Made by a program: the position numbers and the translations under genes. 64,000 bases of DNA, taken from positions 1 through 64,000 of the forward strand of contig CAYQFL010000002.1 in NCBI GenBank assembly GCA_964416905.1. The letters are read 5' to 3'. The number at the start of each line of letters is the position of its first letter. Positions within the stretch are counted from its first letter, which is position 1. This document shows positions 41,075-49,707 of this stretch, one piece after another. Source of the DNA: JASKKU01 sp964416905 (GTDB lineage Archaea; Nanobdellota; Nanobdellia; Woesearchaeales; JASKKU01). The notes beneath the pieces are model-generated. The model did not search any database. It was not told the origin of the DNA and saw nothing but the letters and a program-made list of their open reading frames with translations.

Positions 41075-43264
41075 TCACCCTGTTACTTTGATGGTTATTG
41101 GTTTTTCAACATCAAGTATTCCATTAGAGATGATAACCTTGCCATCAATTTCTTCCTCTTTCGATTCTTTCGCTATAAATCCAATGTAACATCTCTCTTT
41201 TTCTCCTGGCTCAAGCTCGAACTTTTCTTCAGGTGTGATATAGGAGAACTCTTTTAGGTTATCGCTTACATCACAACTATATGTCTGGTTGAATTCACCA
41301 CAGTTCTCCACTTCAACATTCACAATCTTGCTTTTACCAAATTCGATGTTTATCCTATCCATGTTTAATATTGCTTTCGTGCAAAAACATTCCTCTTTGT
41401 CTTTAATTACAATGTTTGATTTATAGATTCTACTTTCATTTGATTCCTTTGAGTTTACAATAACACTGCATAAACTCTTTTTACCGCTCGCTTCTAAAGG
41501 CACCTCTCCATATAGTTTAATTTTCGCACTCTCTCCAGATTTAAGGAACACTTTCTCAGTTTTAGATTTAATCCAATCAGGGCACAGATATTCGAGTTCG
41601 TATTCGCTGTCTTTGGTTCCTTTGTTTGTCAAAATTCCTGTTAATTCAATATTCTGATTAGCGCAAGATTCAACATCTTCTAAGGACATTTCAAAGTCAT
41701 AACAGTTCTGAACATCAACTTCTTTTCTGACTACCTTTTTAATTTCTGGATGATTTGCATCTGAAACAACTACTTCAAGGTTTACTTTTCCAATCATTTC
41801 AGAAGTATCCAACTCAAGATTTATTTCTCCTTGTTGACCTTTACTTAATTGGATGCTGTCTGTTTCACTTGTTAATCCTTTAGGATTAAGTACTTTGATT
41901 TGATAAGTCGCATCCACCTCACCGGTATTTTTAATTACGAGAGGTATTGTTGCTTTCTCACCAGAACACACTTCGTTAACATCCTGTTTTAATGATGCAT
42001 CTAAACCATAACAATTCTTGACTTTTAGAGTTATGAATGCTTTATCTTCACAGTAATCATTCTTTGCTCGAATTATTGACCTATAATCTCCTTCTTTGGT
42101 TAAAGGTTTTATTCTTGCCATAAATTGTTTAACTTCGTCCTTTGCCAGCTTAACTTTATCGAGTTCGGTGGTAAGCCAAGGACTATCGCTTTCAATTTCG
42201 AACTCTGAATCCAAACCTGTGTTAAGTACGCTCATAAGGACTGAGATCTCAGCCTTGGTTCCTGCGCATATCTCAATAGGTGTTGGGCTTGAAATTAGTG
42301 AAACTCCACAACAGTTGTTTGCTTTGACTGAACTGTATAACTTTTTGCTTCCCGCATATTTTGAATTTATTGTGACAATAATATCTTTTTCGCCAAGTTC
42401 TTCAGGAGTTACATTAAGTTTAATAACTTTAGATTTCCCGGCTTCAATTTCTATTTTTGAATCAGTAATTACAACATCATCGCTTTCTATAGTGAACTCC
42501 TCATCAATTTTGCCAGTATTCTGTATTGTTAGAAGCAAAGAAGCGCTTTCTCCTAGACAGACCTCTTGAGGTTCAGTAAGGGTTGCCTCAAAACTAGAAC
42601 AAGGTTTTGCAGTTATCTTGAAGCTATCCTGTTTAGATATAAAAGCGTCTTTAGTCTTATAATCTATTTTTACCGTATAATCTCCCGGGTTGTCAAAACC
42701 CTCGTGTTCAAAATCAACAGTTTCTTCTTCATCAGGATTTAAAGAAATTTCTTTTTCTGAAAGTTCGCCTTTTGAGCTATCTAAGATTACACTCTCTTTT
42801 AGCTTGCCATCATTTATTACTTTTATCTGACTGGATATGGGTTCATTAACACAAGTTTCAATATCATTTACTTTAACTTTTATTGAACGGCAGTTGTTTA
42901 ATTCATAATCTATCTTAACTCTCTCGGTTTGATTTTCATGATCTCTTATTTGAATCTCAAAGTTATAATCGCCAGGTTCTTTGTCGCAAGCAGGCGTTAA
43001 AAACACAAGTATGCTTCTACTATCTTTACCATCTATAGTTACTTCCGTTGGAGCAATAGTAACTTCCTCATCATCTGCGGATAAGTAAAAAGTTTTTTCG
43101 CTTAATTCATCATTAATTAAAACCAGTTTATAAGCGCTTGACAAACATTGACATATTTCGTCAGGTTTTTCACTGACTTCTACGTCTAAAGCGCTAACGG
43201 CATTAATAAGTAAGAAAACTAAACTCGTTATTACAACGATATTCAGAAATTTTCGAGATTTCAT
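41075..43264 (-). CDS. Secreted protein with tandem Ig-like (CARDB/NEW3-type) repeats
   Basis: About 729 residues start at ATG 43264 (MKSRKFLNIVVITSLVF), which gives a proper signal peptide; upstream residues to 43351 are unlikely. Some seven repeats of about 90-100 residues follow, each with a pattern of Cys near the start, a GE/NQ turn, NTGK- or NKGT-like motif and a late Cys pair (for example EVCLGESASLLLTIQNTGKI and EVCSGEKATIPLVIKNTGEV). The paired cysteines suggest disulfide-locked domains. No membrane anchor is seen at the C-terminus. It is probably a rod-like surface protein. Confidence 0.85.
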   Translation of the reverse strand: MKSRKFLNIVVITSLVFLLINAVSALDVEVSEKPDEICQCLSSAYKLVLINDELSEKTFYLSADDEEVTIAPTEVTIDGKDSRSILVFLTPACDKEPGDYNFEIQIRDHENQTERVKIDYELNNCRSIKVKVNDIETCVNEPISSQIKVINDGKLKESVILDSSKGELSEKEISLNPDEEETVDFEHEGFDNPGDYTVKIDYKTKDAFISKQDSFKITAKPCSSFEATLTEPQEVCLGESASLLLTIQNTGKIDEEFTIESDDVVITDSKIEIEAGKSKVIKLNVTPEELGEKDIIVTINSKYAGSKKLYSSVKANNCCGVSLISSPTPIEICAGTKAEISVLMSVLNTGLDSEFEIESDSPWLTTELDKVKLAKDEVKQFMARIKPLTKEGDYRSIIRAKNDYCEDKAFITLKVKNCYGLDASLKQDVNEVCSGEKATIPLVIKNTGEVDATYQIKVLNPKGLTSETDSIQLSKGQQGEINLELDTSEMIGKVNLEVVVSDANHPEIKKVVRKEVDVQNCYDFEMSLEDVESCANQNIELTGILTNKGTKDSEYELEYLCPDWIKSKTEKVFLKSGESAKIKLYGEVPLEASGKKSLCSVIVNSKESNESRIYKSNIVIKDKEECFCTKAILNMDRINIEFGKSKIVNVEVENCGEFNQTYSCDVSDNLKEFSYITPEEKFELEPGEKERCYIGFIAKESKEEEIDGKVIISNGILDVEKPITIKVTG

Positions 43265-43412
43265 AGAGCCACACCTTGTAGTCATTTTAAAATAACAATT
43301 AACAACTCTAAAGGGGTTATGGTTCTTTATAAAATTTTTGATTTTAACCATCGATATTTTCAGAGTTTAATCTCTTTAGACTTTGATGGAAGTATCCATT
43401 GTGTTAAGAATC

Positions 43413-44204
43413 CTAAGCAGACAACTTATGTTTTATGGTTGATAATGCGTTGGAATCTGGTTGTATTAATCCCTTTTGCCAGTCCGAGATTACTTTTTTG
43501 GCTGCTCTCATAACATCAATTTCATTACCCTTTACTTTATAATTAAACTTTTGACCAATCTCTTCAAGAATATCTAATGAATCATCGCTTTTTAATTCAT
43601 AATGCTCTTTGATTGCATCTTTGATTAATTCAATTAAGGTCAGAGCAACACCTTCTATATCTTTTAGCTTGTTAACATCTTTAGAGCCTAGTAATGCGAG
43701 TCTAACTTCATCCTTCTCATTAAACTTAATCACTCCGGGAGAATCAATTAAATAGATGTTTTTCCTCATTTTAAGCAACTGCTTTCCTTTGGTAAACCCT
43801 GAACTTGGAGATGTCAAAACTTTTCCACCTTTTGATAACGAGTTTAATAAAGAACTTTTACCTGTGTTGGGGTAACCAAAAACACCAACTAAAACAGCCC
43901 TATTTTCCTTCTCAATAATCTCTTTGGCTTTACTGATTATGAACTTCTTTAAAGGCGTCATGTTTTCGCCAGTTTTTGCGGATACAATGAACACAGGATT
44001 TAGGTCTTTGACTTGATTCTTTATTTGATTTCTTTTAGAGATATCGGCTTTGTTTATAACAAAAATCAAAGTTTTACCTTTCTCCAAAACCTTGTTTTCA
44101 AGATACTTATTTCTACTTAATTCTACAAGCCTTGGGTCTAACACTTCTAAAAGAACATCTGCTTCTGAAATTATGTTTAACACTACAGAATTATAATTAC
44201 TCAT
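43413..44204 (-). CDS. Circularly permuted GTPase, YlqF/YawG family
   Basis: This GTPase of about 263 residues has permuted motif order: G4 NKAD comes first (about 52), then G1 GYPNTGKSS (about 110) and G3 DSPGV (about 150). Members help assemble ribosomal subunits. I start at ATG 44204 (MSNYNSVVLNII); it overlaps the histone gene stop by 8 bp. It belongs to a translation-linked operon with aIF1A and a histone. Confidence 0.92.
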   Translation of the reverse strand: MSNYNSVVLNIISEADVLLEVLDPRLVELSRNKYLENKVLEKGKTLIFVINKADISKRNQIKNQVKDLNPVFIVSAKTGENMTPLKKFIISKAKEIIEKENRAVLVGVFGYPNTGKSSLLNSLSKGGKVLTSPSSGFTKGKQLLKMRKNIYLIDSPGVIKFNEKDEVRLALLGSKDVNKLKDIEGVALTLIELIKDAIKEHYELKSDDSLDILEEIGQKFNYKVKGNEIDVMRAAKKVISDWQKGLIQPDSNALSTIKHKLSA

Positions 44205-44421
44205 TTTCCACAATTTTTATTGCAAGCTCGATATCTTTTTGTTGAATTGTTTTGTTGCCCGTAACTTTTTTAAGTTCTATGCTTTCGATGATAACTTGCT
44301 CGCTTAATTCATTAATTGCTTTTGATAATGTTTGAGCAGCTTCTTTAGATATTCTAAACCCTTTCTCATTTACCAACTTTTTTATTGGCAATACCGAAAC
44401 AGGTTGTTTGTTTTTTGGCAT
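44197..44421 (-). CDS. Archaeal histone-fold protein B
   Basis: This 74-residue single histone fold reads LPIKKLVNEKGFRISKEAAQ then TLSKAINELSEQVIIESIEL and TGNKTIQQKDIELAIK. DNA-contact residues RIS and KT are kept, but the loop-2 Arg of HMfB is Asn, and the position of HMfB His49 is Val. That may weaken dimer-dimer stacking. The N-terminal arm MPKNKQPVSV lacks the usual AP..RI start. It lies between aIF1A and a ribosome-assembly GTPase, much as histone A lies beside aIF2-beta. Confidence 0.85.
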   Translation of the reverse strand: MPKNKQPVSVLPIKKLVNEKGFRISKEAAQTLSKAINELSEQVIIESIELKKVTGNKTIQQKDIELAIKIVENE

Positions 44422-44435
44422 TTTGTCTTAAGAAT

Positions 44436-44777
44436 TTAAAATGAACCTAACTCATCTACAAAATTAAGGTAACCTCTTCTCCTTAACCATTGCTCTTCGG
44501 ATTTACGATACTTGTAGACAATATCACCTTTCTCGTCTCCACCAAACTCCCAAGGTTCTACGATTAGAATATCGCCAGGTCTAACCCATAGTTCTCGTTT
44601 TAATCTGCCAGGGATTCTACAAACCCTAACTTTTCCATCAGAACAGATAACTCGGCTTCTTGAGCCGCCTAATCTAGATTCTAGAATCCCAAAGACTTGT
44701 TTATTACCAGGCAATCTTACTCTGAAAAAGGAGTTTGAATCTTGATTGTTATTTGATTTCTTTTTTTGCGGTTTCAT
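44436..44777 (-). CDS. aif1a: Translation initiation factor aIF1A
   Basis: This 113-residue OB-fold factor binds the ribosomal A site during initiation. Recognised by FFRVRLPGNKQVFGILESRL, GGSRSRVICSDGKVRVCRIP and LWVRPGDILIVEPWEFGGDE. I start at ATG 44777 (MKPQKKKSNNN) since a TATA box (TTTATATATTC on minus, about 44797-44808) lies about 25 bp before it, giving a leaderless mRNA and excluding the upstream codons. It is the first gene of an operon with the histone and GTPase. Confidence 0.96.
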   Translation of the reverse strand: MKPQKKKSNNNQDSNSFFRVRLPGNKQVFGILESRLGGSRSRVICSDGKVRVCRIPGRLKRELWVRPGDILIVEPWEFGGDEKGDIVYKYRKSEEQWLRRRGYLNFVDELGSF

Positions 44778-44846
44778 AAACTCGAGGTGAACTCTCGAAT
44801 ATATAAACATTTCCATTATTTTCTTGAAAAAAGAATTATTTTCAAA

Positions 44847-45125
44847 TTATTTTTGAATGTGTTTGTTATTCTTGCCTTTTTCTTTAATTATCGCTGTATT
44901 TCCACGTATTTCTAAAACCTCAGAATTCGAAAATTTTGTTATGATTTCTAAAGAACTTCTCATAATCTGTTTTCTATTGCCTTCCAGTGAATTAAGGAAA
45001 CCCGAAAGGAACTTTAATTTAAGCAACTTCTTTTTTTTGAGTTGAACTTTAATCTCATTGATTAATGATTCACTAATACCTTTTTTGCCGATCCTGATAT
45101 CTACAGGTTTCTGCGAAAGATCCAT
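44847..45125 (-). CDS. CRM-domain RNA-binding protein (YhbY-like)
   Basis: This is a 92-residue protein from ATG 45125 (MDLSQKPVDIRIGKKGISES). The CRM/YhbY fold is plain: IRIGKKGISESLINEIKVQL then LKKKKLLKLKFL and VLEIRGNTAIIKEKG. The usual GXXG RNA-contact loop is replaced by EGNRK. CRM proteins bind ribosomal precursor RNA and introns. It stands just before aIF1A on the same strand. Confidence 0.85.
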   Translation of the reverse strand: MDLSQKPVDIRIGKKGISESLINEIKVQLKKKKLLKLKFLSGFLNSLEGNRKQIMRSSLEIITKFSNSEVLEIRGNTAIIKEKGKNNKHIQK

Positions 45126-45186
45126 AGTCAAACTAAAGAAAACTTCGTTTCTTTAAAAGAATTTTCAAAACAATAGTTATAGAACA

Positions 45187-46980
45187 CTAATTTTTGTCAT
45201 GACCCAACTCTTTTCGCTTGGACAATTCTTCGATATGTTGAAGTTTGTTGGTAAGTATGAGGTTGGGGTCTTTAATTATTCTTTCAAGAAGTATTGAGGC
45301 GTGTTCTCCACCTAAAAAGTGCGGTAAAATGATATAGTCTGCACCTTCTTCATAGAGCAATAATGCATCATCAATCTGGTTTGCAGTCATAAATACTAAT
45401 GCTTTACTATTTTTGTTTTTTATCTTAGATAAAAGCAATAAGTTATCTTCCACTTCCTGGATTGTTGAAATAACAATACTTACGTTTTTGAAGTTGATAT
45501 TGTCTAAAATTTCGTCTTCAGAAATATCCCCATAAATACAAGGTACGCCCATTCGTTTTAGCCTATCAATAACATCAGGGTTGTAATCAATTACAAGAAC
45601 GTCTCTACCTAGTTCACGTATTCTTTTCAACAGACTATAACCTGTTCTGTTATATCCACAAAGCAAAATCAAACTCTCTTTTTGATTCGCCTCATTAATC
45701 ACACTTTCCTCTTCTTCTTCAACTTTCTTGTTCCAATCTAGGAACTTTATTTTGTTTTTTATTTTATAGAAAATCTTCGTGCCATTTAAACTTAAATAAG
45801 AAGATACAATCACTGTTGAGACCATCAGGAAAATTATCATAGAAATGAATTCAGAGCTTAGAAAGCCATTTGCATAACCTAGATAAGCAATGATTAAACC
45901 AAATTCAGAAATAGGAACCATATTAATTCCAACAAGGAACGAAGTTCTCCTCTTGTATCCAAAGATGCTAGTAGTTAATGTGTGAACTATAGGTTTTCCA
46001 ATTACGCTAATAATAAATGCAAGGATGAATATTTTGAAGTATGTTGGAGAAAGTTTTTCGATTTGGAGCCCTAAGGAAACGAAAAAGATTATTGAAAAGA
46101 AATCTCTTATTGGTCTAATTTTACTTGCGATTTCCAGGTTGTATGGCAAATTAGCTAAAGAAACCCCTGCTAAAAAAGAACCGATGGAAATAGAAAACCC
46201 TGACAAAATAACTCTTGATAAATTTTCACTTACAGCGATTCCAAAAATCCTGACAAAAAACTCAAAGATATAACCTATCTTTAAAGCCAGTATGCCAAAT
46301 AAGAAAGCGTAAGATAACGAAATAACAAACAACAATTCTTGATTCCTGGCAGCGTCATGGAATATATGTTTGTTAACCTTCTTAGAAAAGAAAACAACAA
46401 TACCTAATAACAACACTATCTTGAGGAATTGTATTAAAAAAATGGTTGGAGATAACGCATTCAGATTCTCTAACACGGTTAATGCAAATATTGCTACAAT
46501 GTCTTGTAGAAGGAGGATACCAATTATAATCCTTGCATGGATTGTATCAATTTCTTTTTTATCAAACAATTGTTTAACAATAACCATTGTTGACGAAAAG
46601 CAAAAGATAACTCCAAAGTAAATTATTTTGGTCCAGTCTTTAGAAAATATCGAAAATAGCAATGCGCCCATGATAAATGAGGCAAATGTTGAAATCAAAC
46701 CACCTAAAATTGCTACCTTCTTTACAGATTTTATTTTATTAAGATTCAATTCTAGCCCAACAATAAATAATAGAAAGGCAACCCCGAATTCTGATAATGC
46801 TTCCACAAAAGTGCTATCAATTGAGAAATATTGTGATATGAGCAACTTAAAAATAATACCTGATAATAAATAAGCTATGATCGTTGGTTGCTTTAGCTTT
46901 CTGAAGATATATGCCAAGGTAGATGAGAGGATAATAATTGTGCCTATACTCAAAAAAACGCCAGTGCTGCCTATACTCAT
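45187..46980 (-). CDS. CPA2 monovalent cation:proton antiporter with TrkA-N domain (Kef-type)
   Basis: This 597-residue transporter has about 12 N-terminal membrane helices over 1-385 (GVAFLLFIVGLELNLNKIKS, GILLLQDIVAIFALTVLENL, SIGSFLAGVSLANLPYNLEI). A cytosolic RCK/TrkA-N Rossmann domain begins at about 430 (LLCGYNRTGYSLLKRIRELG, IYGDISEDEIL) and probably senses NAD(H) or redox state. It likely exports K+ or Na+ for H+. There is no RCK-C domain. It is transcribed alone, divergent from the membrane triplet. Confidence 0.93.
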   Translation of the reverse strand: MSIGSTGVFLSIGTIIILSSTLAYIFRKLKQPTIIAYLLSGIIFKLLISQYFSIDSTFVEALSEFGVAFLLFIVGLELNLNKIKSVKKVAILGGLISTFASFIMGALLFSIFSKDWTKIIYFGVIFCFSSTMVIVKQLFDKKEIDTIHARIIIGILLLQDIVAIFALTVLENLNALSPTIFLIQFLKIVLLLGIVVFFSKKVNKHIFHDAARNQELLFVISLSYAFLFGILALKIGYIFEFFVRIFGIAVSENLSRVILSGFSISIGSFLAGVSLANLPYNLEIASKIRPIRDFFSIIFFVSLGLQIEKLSPTYFKIFILAFIISVIGKPIVHTLTTSIFGYKRRTSFLVGINMVPISEFGLIIAYLGYANGFLSSEFISMIIFLMVSTVIVSSYLSLNGTKIFYKIKNKIKFLDWNKKVEEEEESVINEANQKESLILLCGYNRTGYSLLKRIRELGRDVLVIDYNPDVIDRLKRMGVPCIYGDISEDEILDNINFKNVSIVISTIQEVEDNLLLLSKIKNKNSKALVFMTANQIDDALLLYEEGADYIILPHFLGGEHASILLERIIKDPNLILTNKLQHIEELSKRKELGHDKN

Positions 46981-47102
46981 AACACTGCTAGCATGAAATT
47001 ATACTTTTAAGATTTTGTTGTAATTGTATAGTTGTTCTCTTTTTCAACATAGCATAACTCTTTTATTGAAGCAATCCTGATAGTAGAGCTAGTCATAAAA
47101 TC

Positions 47103-47130
47103 GAAACATTTAAATATCCATATTTAAAAG
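47103..47130 (+). promoter_or_regulatory. Promoter of the membrane-protein triplet
   Basis: Two overlapping TATA candidates (ACATTTAAATAT at 47106-47117 and CATATTTAAAAG at 47119-47130) precede the ATG at 47140. The upstream one has the better spacing for a near-leaderless transcript. Confidence 0.45.
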
Positions 47131-47139
47131 TAAAGCTTG

Positions 47140-47709
47140 ATGGTTGAACAATCTATTTTCAGGGGGGCAATAGAGTCTTTGAATAAGCTTGGCCTGTATG
47201 ATGTAATCCTACCTTTCTTATTAATATTTACACTTGTTTTCGCAATCCTTGAGAAAACAAAAATTCTGGGAACAGAAAACATTAATGGTTCAGAAGTGCC
47301 TAGAAAAAACTTGAATTCTATGGTCGCTTTCTCAGTAGCTTTGTTTGTTATCGCATCATCTAAAGCTGTGGCTCTAATTAGTGAAATTATTGCAAACGTT
47401 GTTGTTTTTGTTGTTATTACCTTCTTATATATTTTAATGATTGCAACGGTCTTTCATCCAAGCGCGGAAGGGAAAGAATTCTCGATACCTAAAGGTGTTA
47501 AGTATACAACTATGATTGTTGGTGCTATTGTTTTAGTTATATTCTTTTTCAGAGCCATAGGCGTTGGTGATGTTGGACCGCATGTTGGTAATTTCTTTAA
47601 GGAATATATTTTTACGCCAACAGTCTTGTCATCAATTATACTCTTAGCGGTTTTAATAATCTCATTGGTTTTCATTGTTAAAGAACCAAAAAGTAAAGGA
47701 GGTGGATAA
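47140..47709 (+). CDS. Triplet membrane protein 1, unknown
   Basis: The 189 residues have four to five membrane helices. The opening signature LGLYDVILPFLLIFTLVFAI then LEKTKILG recurs in the two genes that follow, so the three are paralogs. The second hydrophobic region (SMVAFSVALFVIASS) and the C-terminal pair (TTMIVGAIVLVIFFFRAIGV, VLSSIILLAVLIISLVFIVK) are also shared. The protein ends in a basic Gly-rich tail. There is no signal peptide. The function is unknown. Confidence 0.8.
   Translation: MVEQSIFRGAIESLNKLGLYDVILPFLLIFTLVFAILEKTKILGTENINGSEVPRKNLNSMVAFSVALFVIASSKAVALISEIIANVVVFVVITFLYILMIATVFHPSAEGKEFSIPKGVKYTTMIVGAIVLVIFFFRAIGVGDVGPHVGNFFKEYIFTPTVLSSIILLAVLIISLVFIVKEPKSKGGG
47695..47705 (+). 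promoter_or_regulatory. Strong Shine-Dalgarno sequence that fixes a TTG start
   Basis: AAAGGAGGTGG, perfectly complementary to the archaeal 16S 3' end over GGAGGTG, ends five bases before a TTG at 47711. It is encoded within the last codons of triplet gene 1. It makes the TTG, rather than the in-frame ATG at 47675, the likely start of gene 2. Confidence 0.8.
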
Positions 47710-47710
47710 A

Positions 47711-48313
47711 TTGGATTTTTATGATTTCTTCTGGAGATTAAAGGAAATAGGTGTTGGTGATGTGTTTATACCTTTCTTGCTTATATTTACATTAATATAT
47801 TCAATACTTCAAGCTACAAAAGTTCTAGGAGAAAATAGTAAGAGATTTAATGTAATTGTAGCTATGTCTATCGCATTGATTGTAGTGATTCCTCATGTTA
47901 CGGGTGATTATCCTCCTGGAAAAGACATTGTCGTTATTTTGAATCAGGCAATTCCAGGAGTTGTAGGTGTAGCAATTGCCGTAATAATGTTCTTCATCTT
48001 AGTTGGAGCTTTTGGGACAAAACCAAATGTAGCAAATCTTGGAGGGATTTTTGTAATTCTATCAATAATTGTTGTTTTTGCAATTTTTGGTAATGCTGCA
48101 GGGTGGTTTGGTTCAGGTTCAAGTGCATCTTTGCCAAGCTGGCTTAATTTTTTAAACGACCCAGATGTTGCAACGTTTATTGTGATAATTTTAGTCTTTG
48201 GAATCGTATTATGGTTAATTGTTAGAGAGCCAGGACAAAAGAAAAGCACAAGAAATTTAGGTACAAGTTTAGCTAACTTTTTCAAGTGGTTCAACAACGA
48301 GGGCGGAAAATAA
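47711..48313 (+). CDS. Triplet membrane protein 2, unknown
   Basis: About 200 residues start from a TTG at 47711 (MDFYDFFWRLKEIG). The paralog signature is IGVGDVFIPFLLIFTLIYSI then LQATKVLG. Further membrane segments follow (FNVIVAMSIALIVVIP, GVVGVAIAVIMFFILVGAFG, FVILSIIVVFAIFGNAAGWF, FIVIILVFGIVLWLIV) and a basic tail. It lies one base after gene 1. An unrecognised, presumably structural or assembly membrane protein. Confidence 0.8.
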   Translation: MDFYDFFWRLKEIGVGDVFIPFLLIFTLIYSILQATKVLGENSKRFNVIVAMSIALIVVIPHVTGDYPPGKDIVVILNQAIPGVVGVAIAVIMFFILVGAFGTKPNVANLGGIFVILSIIVVFAIFGNAAGWFGSGSSASLPSWLNFLNDPDVATFIVIILVFGIVLWLIVREPGQKKSTRNLGTSLANFFKWFNNEGGK

Positions 48314-48349
48314 TTTTTTGTTTTATAAAATCTTTTTTAACGAATAAAA

Positions 48350-48886
48350 ATGGCATCCTTAATCTCATCATCAGTTTTTAATTTTTTAAATCCGGTATTT
48401 GTATTCTTGTTTACTTATGCTTTAGTGTATGCTGTGCTACTCAGATCAAAAATTTTAGGTGAGCATAAAGGAATCTCTTCGATAATCTCCTTAGTGGTGG
48501 CGATTTTTGTTGCGAGTTCATCGAACTATACTCTTATCACTTCAGTTTTTCCACCCTTTATTTTAGTCTTGCTTTTGTTTGTTTTCTTCTTGTTAATTGG
48601 TAACTTTTTAGGTTTGGATTCGAGCAACCTTGTAGAAATTTTTGGTGGGGAGAAAGGTGCGAGTTGGTTTGTATTCATTATTGTGCTTATTCTCGTTGGT
48701 GCAATTATCGGTAATTTTTATGGGGGGAAGCTTTTAGAGATGGGTTCAAATGCTAGTGCAGGTAATGAATCTCAATCCGAGTTCCAGCAGAATTTAGTAA
48801 AATCTATTTTCAACGAGAATATTCTAGGTGCAATCTTGGTTTTATTAGTAGCATTTATTGCTATGCGATTTATTTCAGGAACGTAA
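48350..48886 (+). CDS. Triplet membrane protein 3, unknown
   Basis: The 178 residues repeat the layout of the previous two: LNPVFVFLFTYALVYAVL then LRSKILGEHKG, followed by SIISLVVAIFVASSS, PPFILVLLLFVFFLLIGNFL and a final pair of helices (WFVFIIVLILVGAIIG, LGAILVLLVAFIAMRFI). A GG-rich outside loop separates the last helices. It starts 36 bp after gene 2. The function is unknown. Confidence 0.8.
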   Translation: MASLISSSVFNFLNPVFVFLFTYALVYAVLLRSKILGEHKGISSIISLVVAIFVASSSNYTLITSVFPPFILVLLLFVFFLLIGNFLGLDSSNLVEIFGGEKGASWFVFIIVLILVGAIIGNFYGGKLLEMGSNASAGNESQSEFQQNLVKSIFNENILGAILVLLVAFIAMRFISGT

Positions 48887-48923
48887 TCCATAATTTGGGA
48901 AAAAATTATTCTTGATCTTTAAT

Positions 48924-49703
48924 TTATTCTTTCTTAGCCTTATCTATGATCTCTTTAAGTTGATGTATCCCTGAAACGAACTCAGGTAACATATCGCCAA
49001 AGACCTTCTGTAACGCTTTTAAATCTGTACTAAACTCACTAATGTGAGTATCGTAATCTTTTATTTTAGAAAAGATACTATTCCTTAAATCAGACATTTC
49101 TTTCTCCAAAACATCCATTCTTTCAGAAATTTTGTTGATACGTTCTTCCATTCTATTCTTCCAGTCAACAATCTTTTTGACATTTCCAATTAATTCATCC
49201 CATTTCTCTTCAATGATGGTTTCACTGATTTCCTGTACTTTTTCAATTAACTCCGGACTTATTTGAGATGATTGTGTTGCAATAACTTCCTGATTAACAA
49301 AACTGTTTGTTTGCTCAGATGTTTGATTCTCTAAGCCAGCATTTTCTTGAACGTTGTTGTTTATTTGTTCCGATGTTTGATTAATTGAATTATTCTCTTC
49401 AACATTTGATGCTGTTACTTGCTGTTGATTCACGCTTTGTGGTTGTTTAACAGGTGCTTGCGCTTGCTCAATGTTTTCAGTTTTTGGTTGAAGAGGCTCA
49501 TTAGTTTTACTGCCGGATATCGGCACTTTCATTGACTGTTTCAAATCTAATTGAGTTAATGCATCATAAATCTGGCTAGAATTATATCCATTTGAGATTA
49601 ATGTTTCAACAATTTTATAGTCAGATAAACCTTTTGCCCGCTGTTCAGAAATATACTTCATTAAAGTGGGCAAGTCCATGATTTTTTGATTACCTTGAGG
49701 CAT
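48924..49703 (-). CDS. Coiled-coil protein with N-terminal helical module, unknown
   Basis: The 259 residues begin with a helical module at about 10-55 (LPTLMKYISEQRAKGLSDYK, ETLISNGYNSSQIYDALTQL). A Gln/Asn/Ser/Glu-rich disordered region covers about 60-150, and a long C-terminal coiled coil covers about 155-255 (NRMEERINKISERMDVLEKE). There is no membrane segment. It is convergent with the membrane triplet and follows another coiled-coil gene by 4 bp. The module resembles the N-terminus of the protein at 21989-22687. Confidence 0.75.
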   Translation of the reverse strand: MPQGNQKIMDLPTLMKYISEQRAKGLSDYKIVETLISNGYNSSQIYDALTQLDLKQSMKVPISGSKTNEPLQPKTENIEQAQAPVKQPQSVNQQQVTASNVEENNSINQTSEQINNNVQENAGLENQTSEQTNSFVNQEVIATQSSQISPELIEKVQEISETIIEEKWDELIGNVKKIVDWKNRMEERINKISERMDVLEKEMSDLRNSIFSKIKDYDTHISEFSTDLKALQKVFGDMLPEFVSGIHQLKEIIDKAKKE

Positions 49704-49707
49704 TTTC

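Noticed and set aside
42096..42569. 157-codon open frame opposite the Ig-repeat protein
   Set aside because: Ser/Thr/Leu/Val-rich composition mirrors the Cys/Glu/Asp-rich repeats on the other strand; no start signal or domain seen.
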